A stretch of DNA of 18,283 nucleotides from Clostridiales bacterium UBA7011 (GTDB lineage Bacteria; Bacillota; Clostridia; Oscillospirales; Butyricicoccaceae). The position numbers and the translations under genes were made by a program. The DNA lies in contig DJXF01000005.1 of the NCBI GenBank assembly GCA_002449635.1, positions 366 to 18,648 of the forward strand, in the 5' to 3' direction. A model generated the notes under the pieces. It made no database searches. It was given only the letters and a program-made list of their open reading frames with translations, and was not told the origin of the DNA. Positions 1 through 6,245 of the stretch are shown piece after piece. Each line of letters begins with the position of its first letter. The first letter of the stretch is position 1.

Positions 1-24
1 GTTCGAGCCTCGTCATCCGCTCCA
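1..24 (+). tRNA. tRNA-Gly, 3' part only (cut by window start)
   Basis: The window opens inside a tRNA. Bases 1-8 fit the end of the T-stem and a T-loop (GTTCGAGC), followed by the T-stem 3' strand, an acceptor 3' strand CATCCGC, discriminator T21 and an encoded CCA at 22-24. The implied acceptor GCGGATG with a U discriminator is typical of bacterial tRNA-Gly. The anticodon lies outside the window, so the isotype is inferred. Confidence 0.75.
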
Positions 25-27
25 TAT

Positions 28-101
28 GGTGCCATAGCCAAGCGGTAAGGCAGAGGACTGCAACTCCTTCACCCCCAGTTCGATTCTGGGTGGCACCTCC
101 A
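28..101 (+). tRNA. tRNA-Cys (anticodon GCA)
   Basis: This is a complete 74-nt tRNA with encoded CCA. Acceptor arms GGTGCCA (28-34) and TGGCACC (91-97) pair fully. The anticodon loop CTGCAAC (58-64) gives anticodon GCA at 60-62, and the discriminator is T98, the expected identity base for tRNA-Cys. The T-loop is TTCGATT. Only three bases separate it from the preceding tRNA-Gly, so the two are surely co-transcribed from a promoter outside the window. Confidence 0.95.
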
Positions 102-110
102 AATCAAGGA

Positions 111-138
111 CCCGATTTCGAAAGAAATCGGGTTTTTT
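111..138 (+). terminator. Rho-independent terminator of the tRNA-Gly/tRNA-Cys unit
   Basis: A perfect 9-bp stem CCCGATTTC/GAAATCGGG (111-119 with 124-132) closes a GAAA tetraloop and is followed directly by six T. It starts 9 nt after the CCA end of tRNA-Cys. Confidence 0.9.
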
Positions 139-208
139 GCGAAAAAAAACACTGGATCAAAAGGTTTGGCAGAAAAAAGTGGCTGATTTAACGGGGAGGA
201 TGTTAGAC

Positions 209-913
209 GTGTTTCAGAAGAAGGTTGTGGTGATTACCGGAGGTGCGAACGGCATCGGTTTTGCAGCGGCAGAAGAATTCCGCAGGCAGGGAGCCGAAGT
301 CTGTGTGATTGACAAGTGTCCCGGCGCGCATTATGTGGGAGACATCGGCAGTCGGGAAACACTGGAGGCATTTGCGAGACAGGTCATTCAGCAGCACGGG
401 CATGTGGATTATTTGATCAATAACGCATTGCCGTTGATGAAGGGTCTCGATTCCTGCAGTTATGACGAATTCAATGAGGCTCTTCGCGTTGGTGTGACAG
501 CTCCGTTTTACCTGACCAAACTGTTTCAGCCGTATTTTGCAGCAGGAGCAGCGATTGTCAATATCTCCTCTTCGAGAGACCGCATGAGTCAGCCGCAGAC
601 GGAAAGCTATACCGCTGCGAAAGGCGGAATTGCCGCGCTGACGCACGCACTGGCCGTGAGTCTAGCGGGAAAAGTGCGCGTAAACTCGATTTCTCCCGGC
701 TGGATTGATACCGATTACACCGAATATGAAGGCCCGGACGCAAAGCAGCAGCTTGTTCACCGCGTCGGTAATCCGATGGATATTGTCAATATGATCTGTT
801 ATCTGTGTTCAGACAAAGCCGGATTTATCTCCGGCGAAAATATCTGTATCGACGGCGGCATGACCCGGCAGATGATATACCACAATGACTGCGGATGGGA
901 ATATCACTGCTGA
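209..913 (+). CDS. SDR-family NAD(P)-dependent oxidoreductase
   Basis: A 234-residue classical short-chain dehydrogenase/reductase, normal length for the family and expected to be cytosolic. The Rossmann signature TGGANGIG is at residues 10-17, an Asp after the second strand (D35) suggests NAD(H) over NADP(H), NNA is at 71-73, catalytic serines at about 120-122, and the YxxxK pair is Y134/K138. The C-terminal region carries the usual SPGWIDT and GENICIDGG motifs. The GTG at 209 is preferred because GGGGAGG (193-199) lies 9 nt upstream; the in-frame ATG at 200 sits directly against that site, and earlier starts reach into the terminator. The substrate cannot be told; such genes are often labelled FabG-like. 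No clear promoter was seen between 139 and 192. The gene lies upstream of an EamA transporter on the same strand with a gap of almost 200 nt, so co-transcription is uncertain. Confidence 0.9.
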   Translation: MFQKKVVVITGGANGIGFAAAEEFRRQGAEVCVIDKCPGAHYVGDIGSRETLEAFARQVIQQHGHVDYLINNALPLMKGLDSCSYDEFNEALRVGVTAPFYLTKLFQPYFAAGAAIVNISSSRDRMSQPQTESYTAAKGGIAALTHALAVSLAGKVRVNSISPGWIDTDYTEYEGPDAKQQLVHRVGNPMDIVNMICYLCSDKAGFISGENICIDGGMTRQMIYHNDCGWEYHC

Positions 914-1109
914 ATGTTCAGAAAACATGTGCTGGATCTATTGCGGAGAAGCGATATTGGGAGCTGCTTTGAGAAATATCCGATTCGTTTTTCCGCAGTT
1001 AGAACCGTTCGGTTTCGTTATCCTGTCAAGCAGTTGCTTTTTCCTGTCGAAGCGGACATGATTGATGCGCAAATATCAAATAAAAAAAGAGAAACGTTTG
1101 AGGTTGGGT

Positions 1110-2054
1110 ATGCAGACATCCTATCAAAATAGACGAAAAACGGAGTTGGTCGGCGCACTGATGCTGGCATCTGCGGCGCTTGTGTGGGGGTGTGCGTTTG
1201 TCGCACAGAGTATTGGCGCCGGTTATGTTGGAGCTTTCACCTTTTTGGCTGTGCGCAGCTGGATTGCATTTTTAATTATGCTGCCGGTAGAGAAAATCTT
1301 TCGTATGCTGGGCAAAACAAAAAAGATCAAGTCGGACGCGAAAGGTGAGAACAGAAAGACACTGGTGCTCGGAGGCTTGATTTGCGGCTTTTTCCTGTTT
1401 GCCGGCAGCGCTGCACAGCAGATTGGCATTGCGCATACGACAACGGCGAAATGCGGGTTTATCAGTGCGATGTATGTTGTCATCGTTCCGGTTATCTACG
1501 CGCTGTTTGGCAGAGACGTTGGACTCAAGACCTGGGTCAGCGTTCTATTGAGCGTATGCGGCCTGTACCTGCTGTGCATGAAAGAACAGCTGATGCTTCA
1601 ATTCGGTGACAGTGTTACACTGCTGTGTGCCCTGTTGTTCAGTGTGCAGATTCTGGCAGTCAATCATTTTGTGAAAAGAACGGATGGAATTCGCCTTGTA
1701 GCGGCTCAGTTTTTGGCGGAAGCGGTGTTTGCGACCATCGGTATGCTCCTGTGGGAACAGACAACATGGACAGCCCTGGCAGCCGCTATGCCTGCCATTT
1801 TGTATGCAGCTGTCATGAGCAGCGGCGTCGGCTATTCCATGCAGACACTGGGGCAGGAAAAGCTGAATCCTGCGATTGCAAGCATTATTATGAGCTTGGA
1901 AAGCGTTTTCAGTGCACTGGCAGGGTGGATGGTTCTCCATCAGACTCTGACGCTGCGGGAGGGTCTGGGCTGTGCGGTCATGTTATTTGCCACCATACTC
2001 GTTCAGATTCCCGTAGAAAAAGCAATGATATACAGAAAAAAGGACACAGCTTGA
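1110..2054 (+). CDS. EamA/DMT-family transporter
   Basis: A 314-residue integral membrane protein of the drug/metabolite transporter superfamily. It has the expected tandem architecture: two EamA repeats (roughly residues 8-150 and 170-305), about ten hydrophobic helices, and family motifs such as ALVWGCAFVAQ near the N-terminus and the ASIIMSLESVFSALAGW segment in the second repeat. Substrates in this family include amino acids and other metabolites; nothing here tells which. The start at ATG 1110 is chosen for GAGG at 1100-1103 with 6-nt spacing. In-frame starts at 1062/1065 would add a Lys-rich stretch without a ribosome binding site. The stop codon falls inside the loop of the terminator shared with the convergent aquaporin gene. 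Confidence 0.9.
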   Translation: MQTSYQNRRKTELVGALMLASAALVWGCAFVAQSIGAGYVGAFTFLAVRSWIAFLIMLPVEKIFRMLGKTKKIKSDAKGENRKTLVLGGLICGFFLFAGSAAQQIGIAHTTTAKCGFISAMYVVIVPVIYALFGRDVGLKTWVSVLLSVCGLYLLCMKEQLMLQFGDSVTLLCALLFSVQILAVNHFVKRTDGIRLVAAQFLAEAVFATIGMLLWEQTTWTALAAAMPAILYAAVMSSGVGYSMQTLGQEKLNPAIASIIMSLESVFSALAGWMVLHQTLTLREGLGCAVMLFATILVQIPVEKAMIYRKKDTA

Positions 2055-2068
2055 AACTGTGTCCTTTT
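2038..2068. terminator. Bidirectional terminator between convergent genes
   Basis: A perfect 12-bp stem AAAAGGACACAG/CTGTGTCCTTTT (2038-2049 with 2057-2068) encloses a 7-nt loop. It ends in T on the plus strand and, by symmetry, in T on the minus strand, so it can serve both the EamA gene (+) and the aquaporin gene (-). The TGA stop of the EamA gene lies at 2052-2054, inside the loop. Confidence 0.85.
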
Positions 2069-2087
2069 GCGTTTTGTTATTTGTAAA

Positions 2088-2786
2088 TTATTCCGCTTCC
2101 AGATAGCGATAAACAACAGCTGCGAGTGCTGCGCCGATCAGCGGTGCAACAATGAATACCCACAGGCTGCCGAGCGGAGCAGCGTTGCCGTTTACAGCAG
2201 CGAGAATTGCCGGTCCGATGCTTCTTGCCGGATTGACAGAGGTACCGGTCAGGCCGATGCCGAGAATGTGTACGAAGGTCAGGGAAAGACCGATGACCAG
2301 ACCGCCGAAGGAACCATGAGCAGCCTTCTTTGAGGTGACACCAAGAATGGTCATGACAAAGATAAAGGTCAGGACAACCTCGACCAGAATGCCGGCGACT
2401 GCACTGCCGTTGACACCTGCCAGGCCATTCGAGCCAAAACCGCCGGTCATATCCGTAACGCCGCCCAGGCCGAAGATAGCAGCCAGCAGAATTGCGCCGC
2501 CAAGACCGCCCAGCAGCTGTGCAATGACATATCCGACAAATTCCGAAACAGACATGCCGCCTGTCATCAGAACGCCGAGGGATACAGCGGGGTTAATATG
2601 GCAGCCGGAGATGTTGCCGACACAATATGCCATAGCCACGATGGACAGGCCAAAAGCCAGTGCAGTCAGAAGATAACCGGAGCCATTCGCGGCATCACAA
2701 CCGACCAGCATAGCTGTGCCACAGCCCACTGTGACGAGGACCAGAGTGCCGATAAACTCGGCTACATACTTTTGTGTGGATTTCAT
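2088..2786 (-). CDS. aqpZ: Aquaporin (AqpZ-like, MIP family)
   Basis: A 232-residue six-helix MIP channel in the cytoplasmic membrane. Both pore motifs are intact: NPA at residues 65-67 (in CHINPAVSLG) and 185-187 (in SVNPARSIGP). The selectivity-filter positions can be placed by comparison with E. coli AqpZ: F45, H173, T182 and R188. This is the Phe-His-Thr-Arg set of water-selective channels rather than the Gly-rich set of glycerol facilitators, so water transport is the better guess. The start ATG at 2786-2784 is preceded by AGGAGGAG (complement of 2793-2800) at 6-nt spacing. The leader of about 100 nt holds a palindrome right at the predicted transcription start, suggesting repression. 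The gene appears monocistronic. Confidence 0.95.
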   Translation of the reverse strand: MKSTQKYVAEFIGTLVLVTVGCGTAMLVGCDAANGSGYLLTALAFGLSIVAMAYCVGNISGCHINPAVSLGVLMTGGMSVSEFVGYVIAQLLGGLGGAILLAAIFGLGGVTDMTGGFGSNGLAGVNGSAVAGILVEVVLTFIFVMTILGVTSKKAAHGSFGGLVIGLSLTFVHILGIGLTGTSVNPARSIGPAILAAVNGNAAPLGSLWVFIVAPLIGAALAAVVYRYLEAE

Positions 2787-2871
2787 TGAAATCTCCTCCT
2801 TTGTTCCGGCCCGATTTGCACGTCAGACAATCATCATTTCTTCTTTTACAAAAAAGCCGGAATCATTTTTC

Positions 2872-2890
2872 AGTGTATGATTCATACACT
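2872..2890. promoter_or_regulatory. 19-bp palindrome, putative operator of the aquaporin gene
   Basis: AGTGTATGA (2872-2880) and TCATACACT (2882-2890) form a perfect inverted repeat around one central base. It lies at about +1 to +20 of the predicted minus-strand aquaporin promoter, a classic place for a repressor. The cognate regulator is not recognised. As RNA it could form a 9-bp hairpin with a too-tight loop, so a DNA-binding site is more likely. Confidence 0.6.
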
Positions 2891-2897
2891 TTATTTT

Positions 2898-2926
2898 ACT
2901 ATATTCCCTTTGAAATCATCTGTCAA
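2898..2926 (-). promoter_or_regulatory. Sigma-A promoter of the aquaporin gene
   Basis: Read on the minus strand: -35 TTGACA (complement of 2921-2926), 17-nt spacer, -10 TATAGT (complement of 2898-2903). Transcription should start near 2891, giving a leader of about 105 nt. Confidence 0.8.
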
Positions 2927-3115
2927 GTTTATCTGCGGCAAGTCATTCGACAATTGCAGGATTTCAATGCTTTTTCGTTACTTTGTGCATCAATTAACCG
3001 AAAAAAATACAAAATTTGTCCAACTCGCGGCAGAAACACAGCCTTTGCGTGATTGAGTAAATTACGACATGGGATCAGCATGGACTGCAAAGAGAAAAAA
3101 ATATTGAAATTGTTC

Positions 3116-3144
3116 TTGCAATAGACCGCGCAGTGTGATAAAAT
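3116..3144 (+). promoter_or_regulatory. Promoter of tRNA-Pro
   Basis: -35 TTGCAA (3116-3121), 17-nt spacer, -10 TAAAAT (3139-3144). Predicted start near 3151, nine bases before the mature tRNA 5' end. The sequence from about 2930 to 3110, between this and the aquaporin promoter, shows nothing I recognise. Confidence 0.7.
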
Positions 3145-3159
3145 AAATTTCGGTTATTT

Positions 3160-3235
<76 letters not shown>

Positions 3236-3240
3236 ATCAA

Positions 3241-3274
3241 AACCGCCTTTTTCGAAAGAAAGGGCGGTTTTTTT
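3241..3274 (+). terminator. Terminator of tRNA-Pro
   Basis: A stem of about 12 bp built on AACCGCC and GGCGGTT, with a T-rich/A-rich upper half and a loop near CGAAA, followed by a run of seven T (3268-3274). It starts 6 nt after the CCA. Confidence 0.9.
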
Positions 3275-3484
3275 CGTACATTTTAGGGCTTTTCAAAATT
3301 CATGAAATGGGGAATGGTAAACATTTGGTAAACAACGCGCAAAAAATGCCGCAGGACATTGCCTCGATAACGTGGCTCTATGGATTTTTCAATGCTGCAT
3401 GCTCCACTTCCTTTTACAATCGGCGGAACAAATCCGAAGGATATTTCTTTTTCCTCTGGGAATACTGCCTATGAGGTGATTCTT

Positions 3485-3655
3485 TTGAAATATCCAGATT
3501 TGTATGCCCTTCTGGAAGATGCACCGGAGGCAAAACAGTATTTTGAAAAGCTGCCTGATTATGTGAAGGATCAGATCAGTACCCGCGCGGAGGGGGTAAA
3601 TTCTTTCGAAAGCCTGAAAGATTATGCAGAAAATCTCCTGCGCGGGGACGACTGA
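3485..3655 (+). CDS. Small acidic protein of unknown function (56 aa)
   Basis: I do not recognise a named family, though short proteins with the pattern 'LPDYVKDQI ... NSFESLKDYAENLLRGD' are common in Clostridia. It is soluble and mostly helical in appearance, acidic, without Cys, signal peptide or membrane segment. The TTG start at 3485 is chosen because GAGGTGAT (3473-3480) matches eight bases of the anti-Shine-Dalgarno sequence with the GAGG core 8 nt upstream. An in-frame ATG at 3380 would give 91 residues, but it lacks a ribosome binding site and the added N-terminus looks non-conserved. It is followed closely by a strong terminator, which supports a real, short, single-gene transcript. 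No function can be assigned. Confidence 0.65.
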   Translation: MKYPDLYALLEDAPEAKQYFEKLPDYVKDQISTRAEGVNSFESLKDYAENLLRGDD

Positions 3656-3663
3656 CAAACCGG

Positions 3664-3698
3664 AAAAGACTGTCGGCTTAAGTCGGCGGTCTTTTTTT
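3664..3698 (+). terminator. Terminator of the small protein gene
   Basis: A long hairpin with outer arms AAAGACTG and CGGTCTTT and a paired upper part around CGGCTTAAGTCG, followed by seven T (3692-3698). It begins 8 nt after the stop codon of the 56-residue ORF. Confidence 0.85.
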
Positions 3699-3715
3699 GG
3701 CTGCAAAGCCGGTCG

Positions 3716-3755
3716 AAAAAAGGACTGATACCTGCTCACCGCAGAAATCAGTCCT
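3716..3755 (-). terminator. Terminator of the GntR-family gene
   Basis: AGGACTGAT (3721-3729) and ATCAGTCCT (3747-3755) pair, with an inner CTGC/GCAG extension. On the minus strand the hairpin is followed by six T (complement of 3716-3721). It lies 45 nt past the regulator's stop codon, back-to-back with the plus-strand terminator. Confidence 0.85.
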
Positions 3756-3800
3756 CGTGATGGTTGCTTTTGAAATGGTTCCGAACAAAAATGCCCGCAG

Positions 3801-4526
3801 TTATTTTTCGCGGATTCGGGTGAAGGTAAAGTTAAACAATTCGATGTCCAGATAGTCGACGGTGAACAGCACCGGATTGCCGCGTGAATCAAAATGCTGC
3901 TGTTCAATGCCGAGCACGCGCATTTCCGTATTGCCGCGCAGCTGCTGCGCAATCGAATCATTCTGCTTCGGAAGGACAATGTGTGCGGCGGAGCGGGCAA
4001 CAAAGATGCCTTTCTGCCGCTCAAGGTAAAGAAACATCGAATCCGGAATATGTGCAGGATCAATTTCATCGGCAAGATAGACCGGCATATAGTGTACACT
4101 GCAGCAAATCGGGTTACCGGCCTTGCTGTGACGCATGCGGTTGATGTAAAACACATTGACACCGGGCTTGACGCCGAGTGCAGAGGCGATTTCCGGCCGC
4201 GGGATAGCCAAACCGGTCGTATAAGAGCTGGGACCTTCTGTCACGCCCGCACGCTGAATCATCTCACTGACCGAGCAAAGGCGAGTCAGATCATTTTCCG
4301 GCTTTCCGGTGACTTCCATCAGGAATGTACCGATGCCATGCTTGGTGTAGATGATGCCATCGCGGCGAAGCAGCTCCAAAGAAGCACGCCACGTCTCCCG
4401 GCTGACACCGAAACGGTCAGCCATGCTGGACTCGGAAGGCAGGCGGTCTCCTGCCTGAAATACGCCTTCTCTGCACAGCATTAAAAAATCTTCCTTTGCA
4501 CGCAGCGCTGCTGACATACGTTTCAT
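3801..4526 (-). CDS. GntR-family (HutC/UTRA type) transcriptional regulator
   Basis: A 241-residue one-component regulator of typical HutC-subfamily length. The N-terminal winged helix-turn-helix (residues about 5-70) has the family hallmark RLPSES (28-33), a recognition helix near FGVSRETWRASLELLRRDG, and a wing ending in HGIGTFL. The C-terminal UTRA ligand-binding domain spans about 95-237 and includes VFYINRMRHSKAGNPICCS and the terminal VDYLDIELFNF strand pattern. UTRA ligands are usually sugars, amino acids or related small molecules; here the ligand is unknown. The start at 4526 is fixed by GGAGG (complement of 4534-4538) at 7-nt spacing; a longer frame upstream has no support. Two GTNTANAC-type sites between its promoter and start codon suggest autoregulation. 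Neighbours give no metabolic clue: a 56-aa protein on one side, dinB on the other. Confidence 0.92.
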   Translation of the reverse strand: MKRMSAALRAKEDFLMLCREGVFQAGDRLPSESSMADRFGVSRETWRASLELLRRDGIIYTKHGIGTFLMEVTGKPENDLTRLCSVSEMIQRAGVTEGPSSYTTGLAIPRPEIASALGVKPGVNVFYINRMRHSKAGNPICCSVHYMPVYLADEIDPAHIPDSMFLYLERQKGIFVARSAAHIVLPKQNDSIAQQLRGNTEMRVLGIEQQHFDSRGNPVLFTVDYLDIELFNFTFTRIREK

Positions 4527-4542
4527 TTCTAATCCTCCAATA

Positions 4543-4572
4543 GTATAGACATCCGTTTCACCTGTATATACA
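4543..4572. promoter_or_regulatory. Two putative GntR operators (autoregulation)
   Basis: GTATAGAC (4543-4550) and GTATATAC (4564-4571) both fit the GTNTANAC pattern known for HutC/YtrA-type GntR regulators. Their centres are 21 bp apart, two helical turns, so dimers would bind the same DNA face. The second sits in a perfect 10-bp palindrome TGTATATACA (4563-4572). Both lie in the leader of the GntR gene, about +35 to +65. Confidence 0.6.
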
Positions 4573-4612
4573 TTTCTGGTATTTTGGTATGTCTTTTCCC
4601 TCTGTTGTATTA

Positions 4613-4621
4613 AGTATAGCA
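4613..4621 (-). promoter_or_regulatory. Extended -10 promoter of the GntR gene
   Basis: On the minus strand, TGCTATACT (complement of 4613-4621) is an extended -10 element (TGn before TATACT). No good -35 hexamer is seen 16-18 nt upstream. Start expected near 4606. Confidence 0.5.
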
Positions 4622-4690
4622 TGTTACAAATAAAAATAAATTCGCAAAACCAACAAAATCAATGCCAACCGACCGTACACTTTGCACATT

Positions 4691-4712
4691 TGTGTGCGCG
4701 TGCACGCACGCG
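4691..4712. repeat. Alternating pyrimidine-purine tract (Z-DNA-prone)
   Basis: Twenty-two bases alternate strictly between pyrimidine and purine, mostly TG/CG/CA steps, and contain the perfect palindrome GCGTGCACGC. A 10-nt direct repeat ATTTGTGTGC flanks and overlaps it (4688-4697 and 4713-4722), and TTTGCAC (4681-4687) is inverted as GTGCAAA (4740-4746). It is non-coding, between the GntR gene and dinB. Confidence 0.6.
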
Positions 4713-4771
4713 ATTTGTGTGCATTTCCGCCCGCATGCCGTGCAAATCTATTGTGCAGACGGGGCGGACGG

Positions 4772-4801
4772 GTTGTCTGGATAATCCAGACAACTGTTGT
4801 C
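4772..4801. promoter_or_regulatory. 23-bp perfect palindrome plus third half-site, putative operator
   Basis: GTTGTCTGGAT (4772-4782) and ATCCAGACAAC (4784-4794) form a perfect inverted repeat around A4783. The outer hexamer GACAAC (4789-4794) also pairs with a further GTTGTC (4796-4801) across a single T, making two overlapping palindromes. There is no T-tract, so it is not a terminator. It lies about 125-147 bp upstream of the predicted dinB start and further from the GntR promoter. The binding protein is not recognised. Confidence 0.6.
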
Positions 4802-4903
4802 GCATATTGTTAAATTCTGCACTTCATTTTTCAAAAAGAGAGAGCGTGAAAAACAATATGGGCGGCAGATCATACTCCGACTGTTTCAGGCAAAGTGAAA
4901 TTA

Positions 4904-4912
4904 TGGTATAAT
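4904..4912 (+). promoter_or_regulatory. Extended -10 promoter of dinB
   Basis: TGGTATAAT (4904-4912) is a consensus extended -10. The -35 position 17 nt upstream reads TTTCAG, a weak match. Start is expected near 4919, giving a very short leader of about 17 nt. No GAAC-N4-GTTC LexA box is visible around it. Confidence 0.7.
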
Positions 4913-4935
4913 ACAAAAGGAAGGGAGGGGACAGC

Positions 4936-6195
4936 ATGGATCGGTTGATTTTTCATATTGATGTCAACAGTGCCTATCTTTCGTGGGAGGCGGCGCGGCG
5001 GACGGCACAGGGTGAGGTGGATCTGCGCACGATTCCCGCTGCAATCGGCGGCGACCGCGAAAGCCGAACCGGTGTCATTCTTGCGAAGTCCATTCCTGCG
5101 AAGCAATATGGCGTTGAAACCGGAGAACCGATCGCCAGGGCGTTGAAAAAATGTCCGGACCTTGTGCTGGCGCGTCCCGACTTTCGATTATATGAGACCA
5201 ATTCACGCGCGTTCATGGATATCTGCCGTTCGTATGCGCCGGTTGTGGAAAAATTTTCAATTGATGAATGCTTTCTCGACATGAGCGGGACGAGCCATAC
5301 CTATCCCGACCCCGTCGCAACAGCGTATGAAATCAAAGATACCATCCGCGATACGCTCGGCTTTACAGTCAATGTCGGGATCGGAACAAATAAGCTGCTG
5401 GCAAAAATGGCGAGTGATTTTGAAAAACCGGACAAGGTTCACACCTTGTTTCCCGAGGAGATACCGGATAAGCTGTGGCCGCTGCCGGTCGGAGCGCTGT
5501 TTTCCATCGGCAGATCGACGGCTGCCAAGCTGGAACGGGCGGGGATTCACACGATAGGTGAACTGGCCAACAGCAGAGCAGAGGCCGTTCAGGCACTGAT
5601 CGGCGTCAAAGCCGGTTTGCATATCCACAATTATGCAAATGGTATCGATCACTCTGCCGTTTTGATGCAAAAGGACGAAGCGAAGGGATTCAGCATTTCC
5701 ACTACACTGGCAGAGGACGTCACAACACAGGCAGAAGCACACCGGATTCTGCTTGCCCTTGCGGACAGTGTCGCGGCGCGTATGCGGGCAGATTCCCGCC
5801 GCGCCTATTGCATCGGTGTGGTCATCCGTGCAAATGACTTCAAAAACCATTCCCATCAGAAAAAGCTGGAGGAGGCGACGGACATCACAGCGGAGATTTT
5901 TGCTGTGAGCAGGGCACTCTTTGATGATCTTTGGGATATGCGCACGCCGCTGCGTCTGCTCGGAATCTCGCTCACTGAGCTTACACGCGAGGAAACCGAG
6001 CAGCTGACGCTGTTTCCCGACGAACACAAGAAAAAAGCCCGACGTGCGGACAAGGCAATCGATGCGATTCGCAGCAAGTACGGACTGGACAGTATTCAGC
6101 GCGGCTTTTCCGGCGGCTCCCGTCTGAATGTCGGACGCAAGTACCGTGCACAGATGGAGGACAGGCAAACACCCCCGCAGCCTCCGAAAAAATGA
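4936..6195 (+). CDS. dinB: DNA polymerase IV (Y-family translesion polymerase)
   Basis: A 419-residue Y-family polymerase that copies past DNA lesions. The palm begins HIDVNSAYLSWEA, with metal ligand D9 and a Tyr (Y14) at the steric-gate position; the second catalytic block SIDECFLDMSG supplies D110 and E111. The thumb helix-hairpin-helix region contains VGIGTNKLLAKMASDFEKPD and the SIGRSTAAKLERAGI segment. Near the C-terminus QLTLF (about 356-360) is a consensus sliding-clamp binding peptide. Length is slightly above E. coli DinB. The ATG at 4936 follows AAGGAAGGGAGGGG at suitable spacing. The gene is monocistronic with its own promoter. It could be named a DinB/UmuC-like homologue, but the clamp peptide and full length favour Pol IV. 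Its upstream palindromes suggest control other than classical SOS. Confidence 0.95.
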   Translation: MDRLIFHIDVNSAYLSWEAARRTAQGEVDLRTIPAAIGGDRESRTGVILAKSIPAKQYGVETGEPIARALKKCPDLVLARPDFRLYETNSRAFMDICRSYAPVVEKFSIDECFLDMSGTSHTYPDPVATAYEIKDTIRDTLGFTVNVGIGTNKLLAKMASDFEKPDKVHTLFPEEIPDKLWPLPVGALFSIGRSTAAKLERAGIHTIGELANSRAEAVQALIGVKAGLHIHNYANGIDHSAVLMQKDEAKGFSISTTLAEDVTTQAEAHRILLALADSVAARMRADSRRAYCIGVVIRANDFKNHSHQKKLEEATDITAEIFAVSRALFDDLWDMRTPLRLLGISLTELTREETEQLTLFPDEHKKKARRADKAIDAIRSKYGLDSIQRGFSGGSRLNVGRKYRAQMEDRQTPPQPPKK

Positions 6196-6202
6196 AGCAA
6201 AA

Positions 6203-6232
6203 GTGCCGCTTTTCCATGGGGAAAAGCGGCAC
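6203..6232 (-). terminator. Terminator of the FliB-like/HD-Nudix operon (hairpin shared with dinB end)
   Basis: A perfect 13-bp stem GTGCCGCTTTTCC/GGAAAAGCGGCAC (6203-6215 with 6220-6232) closes a 4-nt loop. On the minus strand it is followed by TTTT and then another T-run (complement of 6187-6202), so it terminates the minus operon. On the plus strand no T-tract follows, so dinB transcripts would be stopped only weakly here. Confidence 0.8.
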
Positions 6233-6245
6233 AAATGATTCACTG

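Noticed and set aside
914..1132. A 72-codon plus-strand frame directly after the SDR stop
   Set aside because: No ribosome binding site, no recognisable pattern, and it overlaps the start of the EamA gene in another frame.
4803..4860. CATATTGTT/AACAATATG inverted repeat as an RNA structure upstream of dinB
   Set aside because: Nine AT-rich base pairs with a 40-nt gap, upstream of the predicted start and therefore not transcribed with dinB; likely chance.
4800..4935. A LexA box at dinB
   Set aside because: No GAAC-N4-GTTC or near match was found in the promoter region.
5257..6243. A 328-codon minus-strand frame opposite dinB
   Set aside because: Antisense shadow of dinB with no family resemblance and no upstream signals.
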